Shown one piece after another: positions 7,144 to 15,077 of a stretch of DNA of 41,688 nt. The notes under the pieces are model-generated. The model was not told the origin of the DNA. It made no database searches and worked only from the letters and a program-made list of their open reading frames with translations. The translations under genes were made by a program, and so were the position numbers. Location of the stretch: positions 1-41,688 of the forward strand of contig JACRCK010000099.1 in assembly GCA_016219065.1 (NCBI GenBank), read 5' to 3'. Within the stretch, counting starts at the first letter, position 1, and every line of letters begins with the position of its first letter. This stretch comes from Deltaproteobacteria bacterium. GTDB lineage: Bacteria > Desulfobacterota > RBG-13-43-22.

Positions 7144-7193
7144 TCGGACTTCTAATCCGTAGGCCGCAGGTTCGAATCCTGCCAGGCGCGCCA
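7144..7193 (+). tRNA. 3' fragment of tRNA-Arg(TCT): attachment site at the element's right end
   Basis: The sequence contains an anticodon loop CTTCTAA (anticodon TCT at 7151-7153), the T arm GCAGG-TTCGAAT-CCTGC, the 3' acceptor strand and an encoded CCA (7191-7193). The expected 5' half (acceptor strand GCGCCTG and D arm) is absent: the bases around 7118-7143 are an A/G-rich tandem repeat instead. It is therefore not a functional tRNA but the duplicated 3' end left by integration into tRNA-Arg. The intact gene should lie at the other end of the element. Confidence 0.85.
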
Positions 7194-7265
7194 TGTAAAT
7201 TATTAGACTTTTAGGATTTTAGTTCCCCCCTTTTTTTAACTATTTTTTCAATCCGTAGGCTATCA

Positions 7266-7282
7266 GTCCCAAAACTGTCCCA
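7266..7282. repeat. GTCCCA pair, second copy
   Basis: GTCCCA at 7266-7271 and 7277-7282, 11-base period, immediately after the second copy of the att-core sequence AATCCGTAGGC. Confidence 0.5.
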
Positions 7283-7341
7283 AAAAATTTTCTCTCTAAC
7301 CTCTCCCAAGTGGTCAACCGGCCCCGTCCAGGTCAATAGAA

Positions 7342-7367
7342 AGGCCGGAGGTGGTTCCCTCCGGCCT
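7342..7367. terminator. GC-rich hairpin, 9-bp perfect stem
   Basis: AGGCCGGAG (7342-7350), 8-base loop, CTCCGGCCT (7359-7367). It lies directly downstream, on the minus strand, of the integrase remnant and may have been its terminator. Confidence 0.45.
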
Positions 7368-7378
7368 CGAAATTACCG

Positions 7379-7438
7379 TCATTTTTTAAGGAAGCTCGCG
7401 GCCGTGTGCCTCAGACCGTGGAAAGCGAATTTCTCCCG
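7379..7438 (-). pseudogene. Remnant of a second tyrosine integrase
   Basis: On the minus strand this stretch encodes REKFAFHGLRHTAASFLKK followed directly by TGA. It matches the active-site region of the intact integrase (RERFTFHGLRHTAASFLIQ) with changed third bases and a few substitutions, so it derives from a related but different integrase, not from a recent copy. A stop codon lies three codons upstream. The remainder of the gene is gone; a GTCCCA pair like the one preceding the intact integrase lies only about 30 bases upstream, so an internal deletion removed most of the gene. Confidence 0.8.
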
Positions 7439-7468
7439 AAGGGGTTAGTTCTCATCCGGTTCGGTCTG

Positions 7469-7485
7469 GTCCCAACATCGTCCCA
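7469..7485. repeat. GTCCCA pair, third copy
   Basis: GTCCCA at 7469-7474 and 7480-7485, 11-base period. It lies upstream of the integrase remnant as the first copy lies upstream of the intact integrase. Confidence 0.5.
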
Positions 7486-7507
7486 CCGAGCTGCCCTATC
7501 AAAGAAA

Positions 7508-7536
7508 AAGGCCGAAAGGTAGTCCCTTCCGGCCTT
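7508..7536. terminator. GC-rich hairpin near the old insertion scar
   Basis: AAGGCCGAAAGG pairs with CCTTCCGGCCTT with one mismatch and a 5-base loop. Similar in sequence to the hairpin at 7342-7367. Confidence 0.35.
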
Positions 7537-7721
7537 ATATTTTCCTGTTTGGCTTCCTGTGCGGTCCCTGGTGTAGCTTTCTCCAGGTGGCCTTGGTCTC
7601 ATATCCTATCGGCCCAACCGCCGGGCAACGTGTCAGAAGGGCCTGCTTCCTTTAAATTTAACTACTTCGGCCCGGTTTCCCGCCACGGAGTACCTTTGGA
7701 AAACCCTTTGGCCGGGACCTG

Positions 7722-8348
7722 TCATTTAAAGCTTAAAATCAGTTCATTTAAGTCATCGCCTATTTCCTTAAAATCTTTCTCAATGGCCGATATAACCAGT
7801 TTCTTTCCCTCCTCATCCAGCCCTTTAATAACGGTGCCCCCGGGTACGCCTTGAACCGACGAAGTTCTGGTGGTTTTAAATTTGAGAAAAACTTCATTGT
7901 TCTGAGGGGCTAGTAATTCTCCCTGAATGTCTACCCAGGCCATAGGATTCCACCAGATCGATCCCGGCTTGACGCCAATTTCTAATATTGAAATTTTTAA
8001 GATTAAGGCCTTGCCGGAACTTCCATTCTGGCCTTCGATCATTTCTAAATGTTGGGGATTGTTTTTTATTCGGTTAATCAAAATCCGATTTCCCTGTTTC
8101 AGGAGATTTTTTTTCACCTCCTCGGAAAAACCGTCTAGTTGGTATTGGACATTGGCCGTGTCGATGTCCCGGATAATGAATTGGGAATAATCCGTTATTT
8201 TAAATGATCGCAGAATATCCAGTCGGTTGATCATCCTCCCCCAATTTTCATACGCCCCGGGATTGACATTTTTTACCGAGGTAAATCCCTGAGAAATCAA
8301 CAGCAGATTAAAAATAATGGCCAGTGGAATCACGGATTTGATTCTCAT
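7722..8348 (-). CDS. Exported protein of unknown function (DUF4410-like fold suspected)
   Basis: 208 residues from the ATG at 8348, chosen because AGGAGG lies seven to twelve bases upstream; a longer frame begins at 8396 but would hide the signal peptide. Residues 1-24 are a signal sequence (MRIKSVIPLAIIFNLLLISQGF). There is no lipobox Cys. The mature part has alternating strands and a pattern (IIRDIDTANVQYQ, KALILKISILEIGVK, FKTTRTSSVQG, VISAIEKDFKEIGDDLNELI) reminiscent of DUF4410/periplasmic lipoprotein-like proteins. First host gene to the right of the element. Family placement is tentative. Confidence 0.6.
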   Translation of the reverse strand: MRIKSVIPLAIIFNLLLISQGFTSVKNVNPGAYENWGRMINRLDILRSFKITDYSQFIIRDIDTANVQYQLDGFSEEVKKNLLKQGNRILINRIKNNPQHLEMIEGQNGSSGKALILKISILEIGVKPGSIWWNPMAWVDIQGELLAPQNNEVFLKFKTTRTSSVQGVPGGTVIKGLDEEGKKLVISAIEKDFKEIGDDLNELILSFK

Positions 8349-8460
8349 TCCAACTTCCTCCTTTTTTTGTGGGATATTCCCCAATAGCAAATTCATAATT
8401 TTCGGTCAAGGGCTTTTAACCTTGGTGTTTCAGAAAAAAGTTCACCCCAGGACTGCGGAA

Positions 8461-8498
8461 TCCTTTAACTCCCCCCCCGCCCCCCCTTTGTTAAAGGA
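8461..8498. repeat. Inverted repeat around a C-rich loop
   Basis: TCCTTTAAC (8461-8469) and GTTAAAGGA (8490-8498) are perfect complements around a C-rich loop. A similar C-rich stretch ending in CCCTTTACAAAAG is found at about 12568. Looks like a dispersed intergenic palindrome; lies between two minus-strand genes (8349-8627 holds no gene). Confidence 0.4.
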
Positions 8499-8627
8499 AG
8501 AAAGCCGACTGGTCCAGCGGAAGACTTCACCTTCCGTGGTTTTTTCGACTTCAGCGCAATGACTAATTCGTATAATTCCAGGCTATCTTCCGTGTTCTTT
8601 TTAAGAAATCGTGGGCCGCTATGAGGC

Positions 8628-9680
8628 CTATTCGCAGAAATCCGGATGCAGAATGGCCGCGCCGTATTCCCGGTTTTTCCCCCCCAATAGCAGGAGGTGT
8701 TTTTCGGCCACGATTACGATTTTTCGCATTTCCGGGTGCGGGAAGGTCCGGATTCGTTCCCAATATTTTCCGTCGGCCGTCCGATAGAGGGCCGACGATC
8801 CTTCCCGGCTTTCCCAGCCGGAATCGGCCAGGGCATACAGGTGGCGGCCACAGGCGGCCAGGCTGGTGATCCCGTTCATTTGGATGTCGGCCAGGACCAA
8901 CTCCTGCTTGCTGCCGTCGAACCGGTAAATCCGGGCCTGGTTTTGCGCCTCGCGGGCCGTAGTCCAGCCGCCGCTACCCAGATAGAGCCGGCCCTGCCAG
9001 GCATAGGCGCATTGGTACTGGAATTCGCCTTCCAGGGCGGCGACCGGTTCAAAGCGGCTCCCGTCCTGGCTCCGGAAGGCGGCGGTACCCTGGTTGGTAT
9101 AGGCGGATCCTTTGTGCCCCACCAGAAAAAGCTGATCCTGGAAAACGACCGGAACCCAGGCCCAGTCCGGCAGCTCAGCCGCCGGTTCAAAGCGCCGGCC
9201 GTCCGGGGAGCGGAATACCGTCAGGCCCCTTTGTTTCGGGACCCCGCCGGTTATGAACAATTGCCCCTGGAAAACGTGGCCGAAATAAAAGCCTTCCCGG
9301 GAGGGTATGGCCGCCGGCTCCCATACCCCGCTCTCCCGGTTCAGTCTTCTGATTTCGGAAGGACTTTTCTCCACCACCCCGTACAGAGTTCCTTGAAATT
9401 CGATCAGGTCGAGAACGGCCTCCGTAGGCGCCGGTTTGTCGGGGAAGAAGACCCGCCGGACCTCCGAACCCAGGGGACTTATTCCGAAGGAGTAAACCGA
9501 TCCGGGGTTGTGGGTTCCGGCAAAGATCCGATTATTGTGCCAGATGCCGGAAACGAAGCGGGTGGCCGGGTCATCCCTGAAAATCGCTTCCTGCCAGCCC
9601 GGGGTTTCGGCAACAGCCGCCGAAAAAATTCCGAGGATAAAAAAGAAAAAAAGTCCGTAAAACCAGGAGAGCCGCTTCAT
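8628..9680 (-). CDS. Exported beta-propeller protein (BNR/Asp-box-like repeats)
   Basis: 350 residues from the ATG at 9680; the frame continues upstream but the signal peptide (residues 1-24, cleavage about AVA-ET) fixes the start. The mature part is built of repeating units such as VFRSPDGRRFEPAAELPDW, AFRSQDGSRFEPVAALEG and LYRTADGKYWERI, each with an S/T-x-D-G turn like sialidase Asp-boxes, alternating with strands of type GQLFITGG or GRLYLGSG. This predicts a six- or seven-bladed propeller in the periplasm or outside the cell. No catalytic residues of sialidases can be assigned, so a binding or scaffold role is as likely as an enzymatic one. It is divergent from the acyl-CoA dehydrogenase gene. 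Confidence 0.7.
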   Translation of the reverse strand: MKRLSWFYGLFFFFILGIFSAAVAETPGWQEAIFRDDPATRFVSGIWHNNRIFAGTHNPGSVYSFGISPLGSEVRRVFFPDKPAPTEAVLDLIEFQGTLYGVVEKSPSEIRRLNRESGVWEPAAIPSREGFYFGHVFQGQLFITGGVPKQRGLTVFRSPDGRRFEPAAELPDWAWVPVVFQDQLFLVGHKGSAYTNQGTAAFRSQDGSRFEPVAALEGEFQYQCAYAWQGRLYLGSGGWTTAREAQNQARIYRFDGSKQELVLADIQMNGITSLAACGRHLYALADSGWESREGSSALYRTADGKYWERIRTFPHPEMRKIVIVAEKHLLLLGGKNREYGAAILHPDFCE

Positions 9681-9782
9681 GAGGAACCTTAAAAACAGAA
9701 CGTCCCAGTTCTGCCTATAAAAAATCCGAATAAAATTCCGGGAAAGGCCGTGTTTCCGAAAACCTCGACCCGCTTGATTTTC

Positions 9783-9811
9783 TTGACAGGATGCTTTCTT
9801 CCATATTATAT
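9783..9811 (+). promoter_or_regulatory. Sigma70-type promoter of the acyl-CoA dehydrogenase gene
   Basis: TTGACA at 9783-9788 and an AT-rich -10 region (TATTAT at 9804-9809, 15-base spacer, or TATATC at 9807-9812, 18-base spacer). About 85 bases before the gene start. Confidence 0.45.
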
Positions 9812-9893
9812 CAGGTTTCGTTGGAGAATGAATTGAATTCGGGCAGCGGAGCGGTTCCCTTGTTCCCGCCGCACCCGCAAAGGAGGAAAATGA

Positions 9894-11036
9894 ATGGATT
9901 TTGATTTGACCGAAGAAATGAAAATGCTCAGCGATATGGCCTATAAATTCGCTCAGAAAGAATTGGCCCCGGTCGCCCGGCAATGCGATGCCGAGGAAAA
10001 ATACGATCGCGAGGTAGTCCGGAAAGCGGCGGAGAACGGGTTGGTGGCCGCCTGGGCCTCCGAGGAATACGGCGGGGCCGGTGTGGGCAGCCTGGGGTTG
10101 GCCGTGCTGACCGAGCAGCTCGCCCGGGTGGATATGGGCAACTGCACCAGCATCATCACCGCCTCCTTCGGCTGTGAGGCGATTCACGCCTACGGGACCG
10201 AGGAACAGAAACAGGCTTACATAGCCCCGGTCTGCCGGGGTGAAAAGATCAGCGCCGGCGCCTATACAGAACCGGATGCCGGGACCGATGTGGCCGGCTA
10301 CCGGACCCGGGCGGTGAAGGACGGCCAAGACTACGTAGTCACCGGAAACAAGATGTTCATCACCAACGGGTCGATCTGTGATTTCTACGTGACCCAGTGC
10401 ATCACCAACCCCGAAGAAAAGCGGCACAACCGCTTCAGCCTGATCATCATCCCGGCCGACATCCCGGGGATTACCCGGAACAAGATTCACGGCAAGCTCG
10501 GCATCCGGGCCAGCGACACTGCCGAAGTCAGTTTCGAAGAGGTCCGGGTCCCGCAGGAAAACCTGGTGGGGACCGAGGGCCGCGGGTTCTACCAGTTGAT
10601 GCACTTCTTCGACACCACCCGGCCCATGGTGGCGGCCCAGGCCCTGGGGCTGTCCCAGGCCTGCCTGGAGGTAGCGGTTCGCTATTCCAAGGAGCGGATC
10701 GTCTTCGGCGCTCCCTTGGGGACCTATCAGTTGACCCAGGCCAAGTTGACCGAGATGGCCATCCGTATCGAGGCCCTGCGGGGCCTGGTCTACAAATGCG
10801 CCTGGCTGATCGACCAGGGACGGCCCGATTTCAACCTTTCGGCTATGGCCAAGTATTTCGGCGGCCAGACCGCCGTCTTCTGCGCCAACGCCGCCCTGGA
10901 GATCCACGGCGGTTACGGATACATCGCGGAATACGACGTCCAGCGCTACTACCGCGATGCCAAGATCCTGGAGATTTACGAAGGGACCAAGGAGGCCGAG
11001 GTCATGACCATCGGCAAGGCGTTGCTGGGAAAATAA
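9894..11036 (+). CDS. Acyl-CoA dehydrogenase
   Basis: 380 residues, the normal length. ATG at 9894 with AGGAGG seven bases upstream. The three family domains are present: helical N-terminus (1-120), beta barrel with the FAD/substrate motif YTEPDAGTDVAG (about 122-133) and FITNGSICDFYV, and the C-terminal helical bundle. The catalytic base is Glu363 in ILEIYEGTKEAE, the position used by short- and medium-chain acyl-CoA and glutaryl-CoA dehydrogenases. RPMVAAQALGLSQACLE and FGAPLGTYQLTQAKL are the usual C-terminal signatures. It oxidises an acyl-CoA to the enoyl-CoA with an electron-transfer flavoprotein as acceptor. Chain type cannot be decided; cyclic or dicarboxylic acyl-CoA dehydrogenases of syntrophs look similar. 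Monocistronic, followed by a terminator. Confidence 0.93.
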   Translation: MDFDLTEEMKMLSDMAYKFAQKELAPVARQCDAEEKYDREVVRKAAENGLVAAWASEEYGGAGVGSLGLAVLTEQLARVDMGNCTSIITASFGCEAIHAYGTEEQKQAYIAPVCRGEKISAGAYTEPDAGTDVAGYRTRAVKDGQDYVVTGNKMFITNGSICDFYVTQCITNPEEKRHNRFSLIIIPADIPGITRNKIHGKLGIRASDTAEVSFEEVRVPQENLVGTEGRGFYQLMHFFDTTRPMVAAQALGLSQACLEVAVRYSKERIVFGAPLGTYQLTQAKLTEMAIRIEALRGLVYKCAWLIDQGRPDFNLSAMAKYFGGQTAVFCANAALEIHGGYGYIAEYDVQRYYRDAKILEIYEGTKEAEVMTIGKALLGK

Positions 11037-11056
11037 AAAGGAGGATCGGCATTCTC

Positions 11057-11084
11057 CCGGGGAGGGGGTTATCCCCTTCCCCGG
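11057..11084 (+). terminator. Terminator hairpin of the acyl-CoA dehydrogenase gene
   Basis: CCGGGGAGGGGG, loop TTAT, CCCCTTCCCCGG: a 12-bp stem with one G-U pair in RNA, 20 bases after the stop codon. A T-run is missing, so it may act as an mRNA-stabilising or Rho-assisted end. Confidence 0.6.
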
Positions 11085-11109
11085 TGGGGATTAATAAAAA
11101 GACAAAAAC

Positions 11110-11145
11110 AATAATCAATTGTCAATTGTTAATTATCAATTATTG
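11110..11145. repeat. AT-rich degenerate repeat array (AATTGTTAATT type)
   Basis: Overlapping copies of ATCAATTG, TCAATTGTTAATT and ATCAATTATT. Related arrays occur at about 16395-16430 and 19793-19828, always between genes. Confidence 0.5.
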
Positions 11146-11206
11146 AAAGACTGAACCGCTTGAAAACTTAACCGCCGACACGGTCGGGAGGTTTTGTCCA
11201 TGATAT

Positions 11207-11761
11207 TTAGAAGCGAAAACCCACCATGCCGGTGAGGGTCACTCCATCCAGGGTCACTTCGCCTACCTCAAAGTTTGGCTTGGTCGCCAGGTAGGTCCCT
11301 TCAATCCCCACTAGAACGGGGCCGAGACGGAAATCGATCCCCAGGCCGCCATGATAGCCACCTGACCACTTGGTCCCCTTCCCCTCCCCCGATTTCAGAT
11401 CCAACTCGGTGTAGTAGGCGCCGACGCCGCCCCGGGCGTAAGGGGCCATAAAAAGCAGGGGCAGTTGCAGTTTTCCCGAAAGCAGAATAGGCACGGTTTG
11501 GATATCCGCCCGCGAGTTTTCGGTCTTGAGATAGCCGACCCCGAGTTCGGCCCCGAAGATTCCCCAGTTGAAACCTCCGGCCAACTCCCAGTAGGGCCCC
11601 CCGTCCAGTTTGTCTCCCTGAAAATCTCCCGTGGGGCTGAAATAGCCCCCCTTCAGGGCCAGGTAGCTTTTCGGCAGAATATCCGCAAACCCGGGGCCGG
11701 TGGAAACGCTTAATAAAAGCAGGGGTAGCAGAAATAGCAGCGCCCGTTTTGTTTTTTTCAT
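11207..11761 (-). CDS. Outer-membrane beta-barrel protein
   Basis: 184 residues. Residues 1-26 form a signal peptide (MKKTKRALLFLLPLLLLSV, cleavage near GFA-DI). The mature part alternates polar and hydrophobic residues in about eight strands (YLALKGGYFSP, WELAGGFNWGIFGAELGVGY, APYARGGVGAYYTEL, GGYHGGLGIDFRLG, VLVGIEGTYLAT), and ends with GMVGFRF, the C-terminal aromatic signal for BAM-dependent insertion. This is the layout of small eight-stranded barrels of the OmpA-N/OmpW/opacity-like type. No ligand can be predicted. It supports a Gram-negative envelope. Single gene with a start at 11761. Confidence 0.8.
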   Translation of the reverse strand: MKKTKRALLFLLPLLLLSVSTGPGFADILPKSYLALKGGYFSPTGDFQGDKLDGGPYWELAGGFNWGIFGAELGVGYLKTENSRADIQTVPILLSGKLQLPLLFMAPYARGGVGAYYTELDLKSGEGKGTKWSGGYHGGLGIDFRLGPVLVGIEGTYLATKPNFEVGEVTLDGVTLTGMVGFRF

Positions 11762-11902
11762 GAAAAAGTCTCCGGAGAATTTTTTCCGAACTCTGTATCA
11801 CGACTTGATGGTTTTTACCAACTATTTTGTACGGGCAAAACTTTCTAACTTCGTGAAATGGGGTTTAATACGAAAATAGTTTACCAAGCTCTTCCGGGCT
11901 CA

Positions 11903-11933
11903 GACCGACTCGGTTTGCCAAACCGAGTCGGTC
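11903..11933. terminator. Perfect 14-bp palindromic hairpin with 3-base loop
   Basis: GACCGACTCGGTTT, loop GCC, AAACCGAGTCGGTC, in a 267-base gene-free gap between two minus-strand genes. There is no T-run on either side, so it may be a dispersed palindrome as much as a terminator. Confidence 0.5.
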
Positions 11934-11970
11934 CCCATGCCATGGCGGTGCCCTAAAAATTTTTCCGGCA

Positions 11971-12009
11971 TTCGATGTTGGATGTTGGATGTTCGATGTT
12001 GGACGTTCG
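11971..12009. repeat. Heptamer array GATGTTS
   Basis: Tandem degenerate heptamers (TTCGATGTTGGATGTTGGAT and onward), period 7. The same unit recurs at 16448-16487 and more loosely at 29734-29760. Confidence 0.6.
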
Positions 12010-12028
12010 AGTAGTTAGTCTTTCCCGA

Positions 12029-12445
12029 TCAGGCCTCCGGATTCATTTTATTGATGGTCCCCTGGGCTGCGGCGCAGAGGGATTCTTGGCCTTCCTTTAA
12101 CACAAAAATCTCGCAGCGGCAGACGGCCTGGGTCCGGCCGGAATGGATTACCTCGGACCGCGCGATCAGTGCGTCTCCCAGTCCCGGGCGCACGTAATTG
12201 ATTTTGAATTCGGACATGACCACCGCCGGACCCAGCACGCTGCCGCCGGCGAAGGTGAGGACGTTGTCGGCCAGATAGGCCATGACGCCGCCGTGGACAA
12301 AACCGTGTTGCTGTTTGAGCCGCTCCGTGATTGCCAGCTTCAATTCCGCCTGCCCCGGAGCAAAGGATAACAGTTCCGCCCCCACCAGGGCACTAAAGGG
12401 TTGGGCGGCCAGGGCCTGTTTTCCGAATTCAAAAAGATCATCCAT
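12029..12445 (-). CDS. PaaI-like hotdog thioesterase
   Basis: 138 residues from the ATG at 12445, with AGAGGA nine bases upstream; the frame extends to 12601 but that part has no family similarity and no ribosome site. The hotdog core is clear: helix start LKQQHGFVHGGVMAYLADN with the HGG turn and following Asp (residues about 47-60) typical of PaaI/YbgC-like enzymes, then MSEFKINYVRPGLGD, IARSEVIHSGRTQAVCRCEIF and the last strand CAAAQGTINKM. It hydrolyses acyl- or aryl-CoA thioesters, probably to recover CoA from dead-end intermediates. Its acyl-CoA substrate is unknown; location among acyl-CoA genes fits. Confidence 0.87.
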   Translation of the reverse strand: MDDLFEFGKQALAAQPFSALVGAELLSFAPGQAELKLAITERLKQQHGFVHGGVMAYLADNVLTFAGGSVLGPAVVMSEFKINYVRPGLGDALIARSEVIHSGRTQAVCRCEIFVLKEGQESLCAAAQGTINKMNPEA

Positions 12446-12567
12446 GGTTTTCCTCTTTCTGCTCAGGGTTGAGGTTTTACCGGCGAAAATGTTTAACAAG
12501 GAGCGGTTGCCTCCGTTATCGCCCACCAGGAAGCACCTGCTGCATCTCATCCGCGAAGCCTGAAAAT

Positions 12568-12626
12568 CCCCCCAACCCCCTTTACAAAAGAGGGAGCCCA
12601 AGTCCCCTTTGGCTAAAAAGGGTTGA
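12568..12626. other. C-rich/AAAGGG intergenic repeat element
   Basis: CCCCCCAACCCCCTTTACAA, followed by AAGAGGGAGCCC and CCCCTTTGGCTAAAAAGGG. This is a short imperfect inverted structure of a type scattered between bacterial genes; the stretch 12446-12692 has no gene. Confidence 0.35.
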
Positions 12627-12692
12627 AACCGGGTGCGCTTGGAAAGCTCTTTCGCCGAACGCCGAACGGTATTTTCGTATTAAAGACCGGGC

Positions 12693-14951
12693 TCAGGCTT
12701 TGAACCGCCGCAGGCGGAGGGAATTGCTGACCACCGATACGGAACTGAAAGCCATGGCCGCCGAGGCCAGAATGGGATTGAGCAGGATCCCACAGAAGGG
12801 ATAGAGGGTGCCGGCGGCGATGGGGATCCCGAGGACGTTATAGAAAAAAGCCCAGAACAGGTTCTGGGTTATGGTCTTGATCGTGCGCCGGGATAATTTG
12901 ATGGCGGTCACGATAACCCGCAGATCGTCCCGGATCAGGGTAATGTCCGAAGCCTCCATGGCCACATCGGTTCCGCTGCCGATGGCGATTCCTACATCGG
13001 CCTGGGCCAGAGCCGGGGCATCGTTGATCCCGTCCCCCACCATGGCCACTTTTTTGCCCTGCGCCTGGAGGGCCCGGACCTGTTCGGTCTTGTCCTGGGG
13101 CAGGACCTCGGCGATAACCCGGTCCAGTTGAAGCTGCCGGCCGATGGCCTCGGCGGTCTGGCGGTTGTCGCCGGTGAGCATCACGACTTCCAGGTCCATG
13201 GCCTTCAGGGCGGCCACCGCTTCGGCGGCATGCTCTTTGAGGGTGTCGGCCAGGGCGAAGACTCCCAGAATTTTCCTTTCCCGGGCCAGGTACATCAAAG
13301 TCTTCCCCTGCTGCGCCAGCGAGTCGCCCAGGGTCTTGAATTCACCCAGGGGGATCCCCTCGGCGGCCATCAGGCGCCAGTTCCCCAAAAAGACTTCTTT
13401 CCCCTGGTAGCGGGCCTTGACGCCCTGACCGGGCAGGGCGTCGAAGTCCTCCACGGCTTCGAGCGGCAATCCCTGTTCCCGGGCTCGCCGGACGATGGCC
13501 TCGCCCAGCGGGTGTTCGGAGCCCCGTTCCAGGGCCGCGGCCAGGGTCAGGAGCGCGTCCGGGCTCATTCCAGTTGCGGGCTGGATATCCGTAACCGTCA
13601 ACTCTCCCTTGGTCAAGGTTCCGGTCTTGTCAAAAACGATGGTCGTCAGGGAATGGATCGATTCCAGGCTTTCCCCGCCCTTGATCAAAATACCGTTCTC
13701 CGCTCCTTTCCCGGTGCCCACCATAATGGCGGTCGGGGTGGCCAGCCCCAGGGCGCAGGGGCAGGCGATGATCATGACCGCCACGAAGTTCAACATGGCC
13801 ATGGTCAGGGTCGGCGGCGGCCCCCAGAAGTACCAGACCAGGAAGGTGCTCACGGCGATGGTCATGACCACCGGAACGAAAATACCGGCCACCCTGTCGG
13901 CCAGGCGTTGAATGGGAGCCTTGCTGCCCTGGGCCTGTTCGACCAGGCGGATGATCTGGGCCAGGGCGGTCTCTTCCCCGATGCGGGTGGCTTCGAAGAG
14001 AAAACTGCCGCTCTTGTTCAGGGTGGCGCCGATGACCTCATCGCCCGGTTTTTTATCCACCGGCAGGCTTTCACCGGTCAGCATGGATTCGTCCACGGCC
14101 GATTGGCCTTCCAGAATCCGGCCGTCCACGGGAATCTTTTCCCCGGGCCGGACCAGGACCCGGTCCCCTCTCCGGACTTCCTCCACCGGGATATCCGTTT
14201 CCGTTCCCTCCCGAACCACCCGGGCGGTCTTGGGAGTCAGCCCCATGAGCTTGCGGATGGCTTCAGAGGTCTGTCCCTTGGCCCGGGCTTCCAGCAGCCG
14301 GCCCAGAAGGATCAAGGCGATGATCATGGCGGCGCTGTCGAAATAAATTTCGGCCTGCAGGCCGCTCCGGGTGAAAATGTCCGGGAAAAAGGTGGCCACG
14401 GCCGAGTAGAGGTAAGCGGACAGGGTGCCCACCGCGATCAGGGTGTTCATATCGGCACTGCCGTGCTGGAGGCCCTTCCAGGCCCCGTCGATAAACTGCT
14501 TCCCGGCCCAGAACTGAACCGGAGTGGTCAGTAGGAAAACGATAAAAAAGAGGGGGCGATGAGGGAAATCCTGGAGCCAGGGGATATAATGGGGCATGGA
14601 AAGGATCATGATCAGGATCCCGGCCGCTAGGCTGAAAATAAATTTCTTCTTGAGCAGCTTCAGTTCTTTTTCCCGTTCTTCCCGCTCCCGGTCCCGCAAT
14701 TCGGCCCGATCGATCCCCCGGAACTGATAGCCCGCTTCCTCGATAGCCTGTCGGAATTTGGCCAGATCGACCCGCTTCGGGTCAAAAATAATCTGGGCCT
14801 TTTCGGTGGCGAAATTGACCGCCGCCTCTTCCACTCCCTCCAGCCCGGCCAGGGCCTTTTCCACCCGCCGCACGCAGGCGGCGCAGCTCATGCCCCCCAC
14901 CGCCAGGGTTGTTTTCTCCAGACCTTCTCTGTTTTCCGAAACTTCAGGCAC
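12693..14951 (-). CDS. copA: Copper(I)-exporting P-type ATPase
   Basis: 752 residues from a GTG at 14951, chosen because AAAGGAG lies five bases upstream; an in-frame TTG at 14972 lacks a ribosome site. Order of parts: one heavy-metal-associated domain with GMSCAAC (about residues 20-26), eight predicted membrane helices, actuator motif TGES (about 292-295), the metal-site helix ACPCALG (CPC about 397-399), phosphorylation site DKTGT (Asp about 441), [14 protein letters not shown] and [14 protein letters not shown]. The last two helices carry FFYNVLG and [13 protein letters not shown], the YN and MxxSS signatures of Cu(I) pumps. It exports Cu+ from the cytoplasm. No copper-responsive regulator or chaperone gene is adjacent. 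Confidence 0.95.
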   Translation of the reverse strand: MPEVSENREGLEKTTLAVGGMSCAACVRRVEKALAGLEGVEEAAVNFATEKAQIIFDPKRVDLAKFRQAIEEAGYQFRGIDRAELRDREREEREKELKLLKKKFIFSLAAGILIMILSMPHYIPWLQDFPHRPLFFIVFLLTTPVQFWAGKQFIDGAWKGLQHGSADMNTLIAVGTLSAYLYSAVATFFPDIFTRSGLQAEIYFDSAAMIIALILLGRLLEARAKGQTSEAIRKLMGLTPKTARVVREGTETDIPVEEVRRGDRVLVRPGEKIPVDGRILEGQSAVDESMLTGESLPVDKKPGDEVIGATLNKSGSFLFEATRIGEETALAQIIRLVEQAQGSKAPIQRLADRVAGIFVPVVMTIAVSTFLVWYFWGPPPTLTMAMLNFVAVMIIACPCALGLATPTAIMVGTGKGAENGILIKGGESLESIHSLTTIVFDKTGTLTKGELTVTDIQPATGMSPDALLTLAAALERGSEHPLGEAIVRRAREQGLPLEAVEDFDALPGQGVKARYQGKEVFLGNWRLMAAEGIPLGEFKTLGDSLAQQGKTLMYLARERKILGVFALADTLKEHAAEAVAALKAMDLEVVMLTGDNRQTAEAIGRQLQLDRVIAEVLPQDKTEQVRALQAQGKKVAMVGDGINDAPALAQADVGIAIGSGTDVAMEASDITLIRDDLRVIVTAIKLSRRTIKTITQNLFWAFFYNVLGIPIAAGTLYPFCGILLNPILASAAMAFSSVSVVSNSLRLRRFKA

Positions 14952-15077
14952 GCTGGCTCCTTTACTGGGCAAAACTTAAAAATATCGGTTAAATTTAATT
15001 ACTATCCGGGAAAATGCAAGGAAGGGTCATGAAAAGAAGAGGGAAATTTGATGCTTCAAGTCCAGGTCCGGCCTGAT

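Larger units (their letters stand above)
1..7193. mobile_element. Right end of an integrative element inserted at tRNA-Arg(TCT)
   Basis: All genes between the left edge and 6940 run on the minus strand and are typical of phage satellites or small integrative elements: tyrosine integrase next to the end, toxin-antitoxin, XRE repressors, AlpA-like regulator, D5 helicase and zinc-finger/TOPRIM primase. The right boundary is the 3' half of a tRNA-Arg gene at 7144-7193, the usual target of such integrases. The left end, and the intact tRNA-Arg expected there, lie outside the window. No capsid, terminase, tail or conjugation gene is visible in the part seen, so a phage satellite, a defective prophage or a mobilisable island are all possible. 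Confidence 0.85.
7194..7721. other. Gene-free junction region with scars of an older insertion
   Basis: No intact gene. It holds a second and third GTCCCA pair, an 11-base repeat of the att core (AATCCGTAGGC at about 7250, as in the tRNA fragment at about 7155), a 20-codon integrase remnant, and two GC-rich hairpins. From about 7540 to 7721 I see nothing specific before the end of the next gene. Confidence 0.6.

Noticed and set aside
7118-7193. A complete tRNA-Arg gene
   Set aside because: The anticodon and T arms are perfect, but the expected 5' acceptor strand and D arm are replaced by A/G-rich tandem repeats.
7411-7602. Minus-strand ORF of 63 codons in the junction region
   Set aside because: Its last codons cover the integrase remnant in the wrong frame; the true frame gives HGLRHT and is broken by stops.
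8628-10907. Minus-strand frame of 759 codons covering the propeller gene and the antisense of the acyl-CoA dehydrogenase gene
   Set aside because: Only the part from 9680 on has a signal peptide and propeller repeats. The upstream 409 codons are the antisense of a clear acyl-CoA dehydrogenase and lack any protein-like pattern.
10397-11146. Plus-strand ORF of 249 codons overlapping the acyl-CoA dehydrogenase gene
   Set aside because: It is a shifted frame of the same strand, rich in Arg, Pro and Gly, with no domain.
13128-14534. Plus-strand open frame of 468 codons inside the copper ATPase gene
   Set aside because: It is antisense to an intact copA; its Gly/Gln/His-rich translation is typical of a GC-rich shadow frame.
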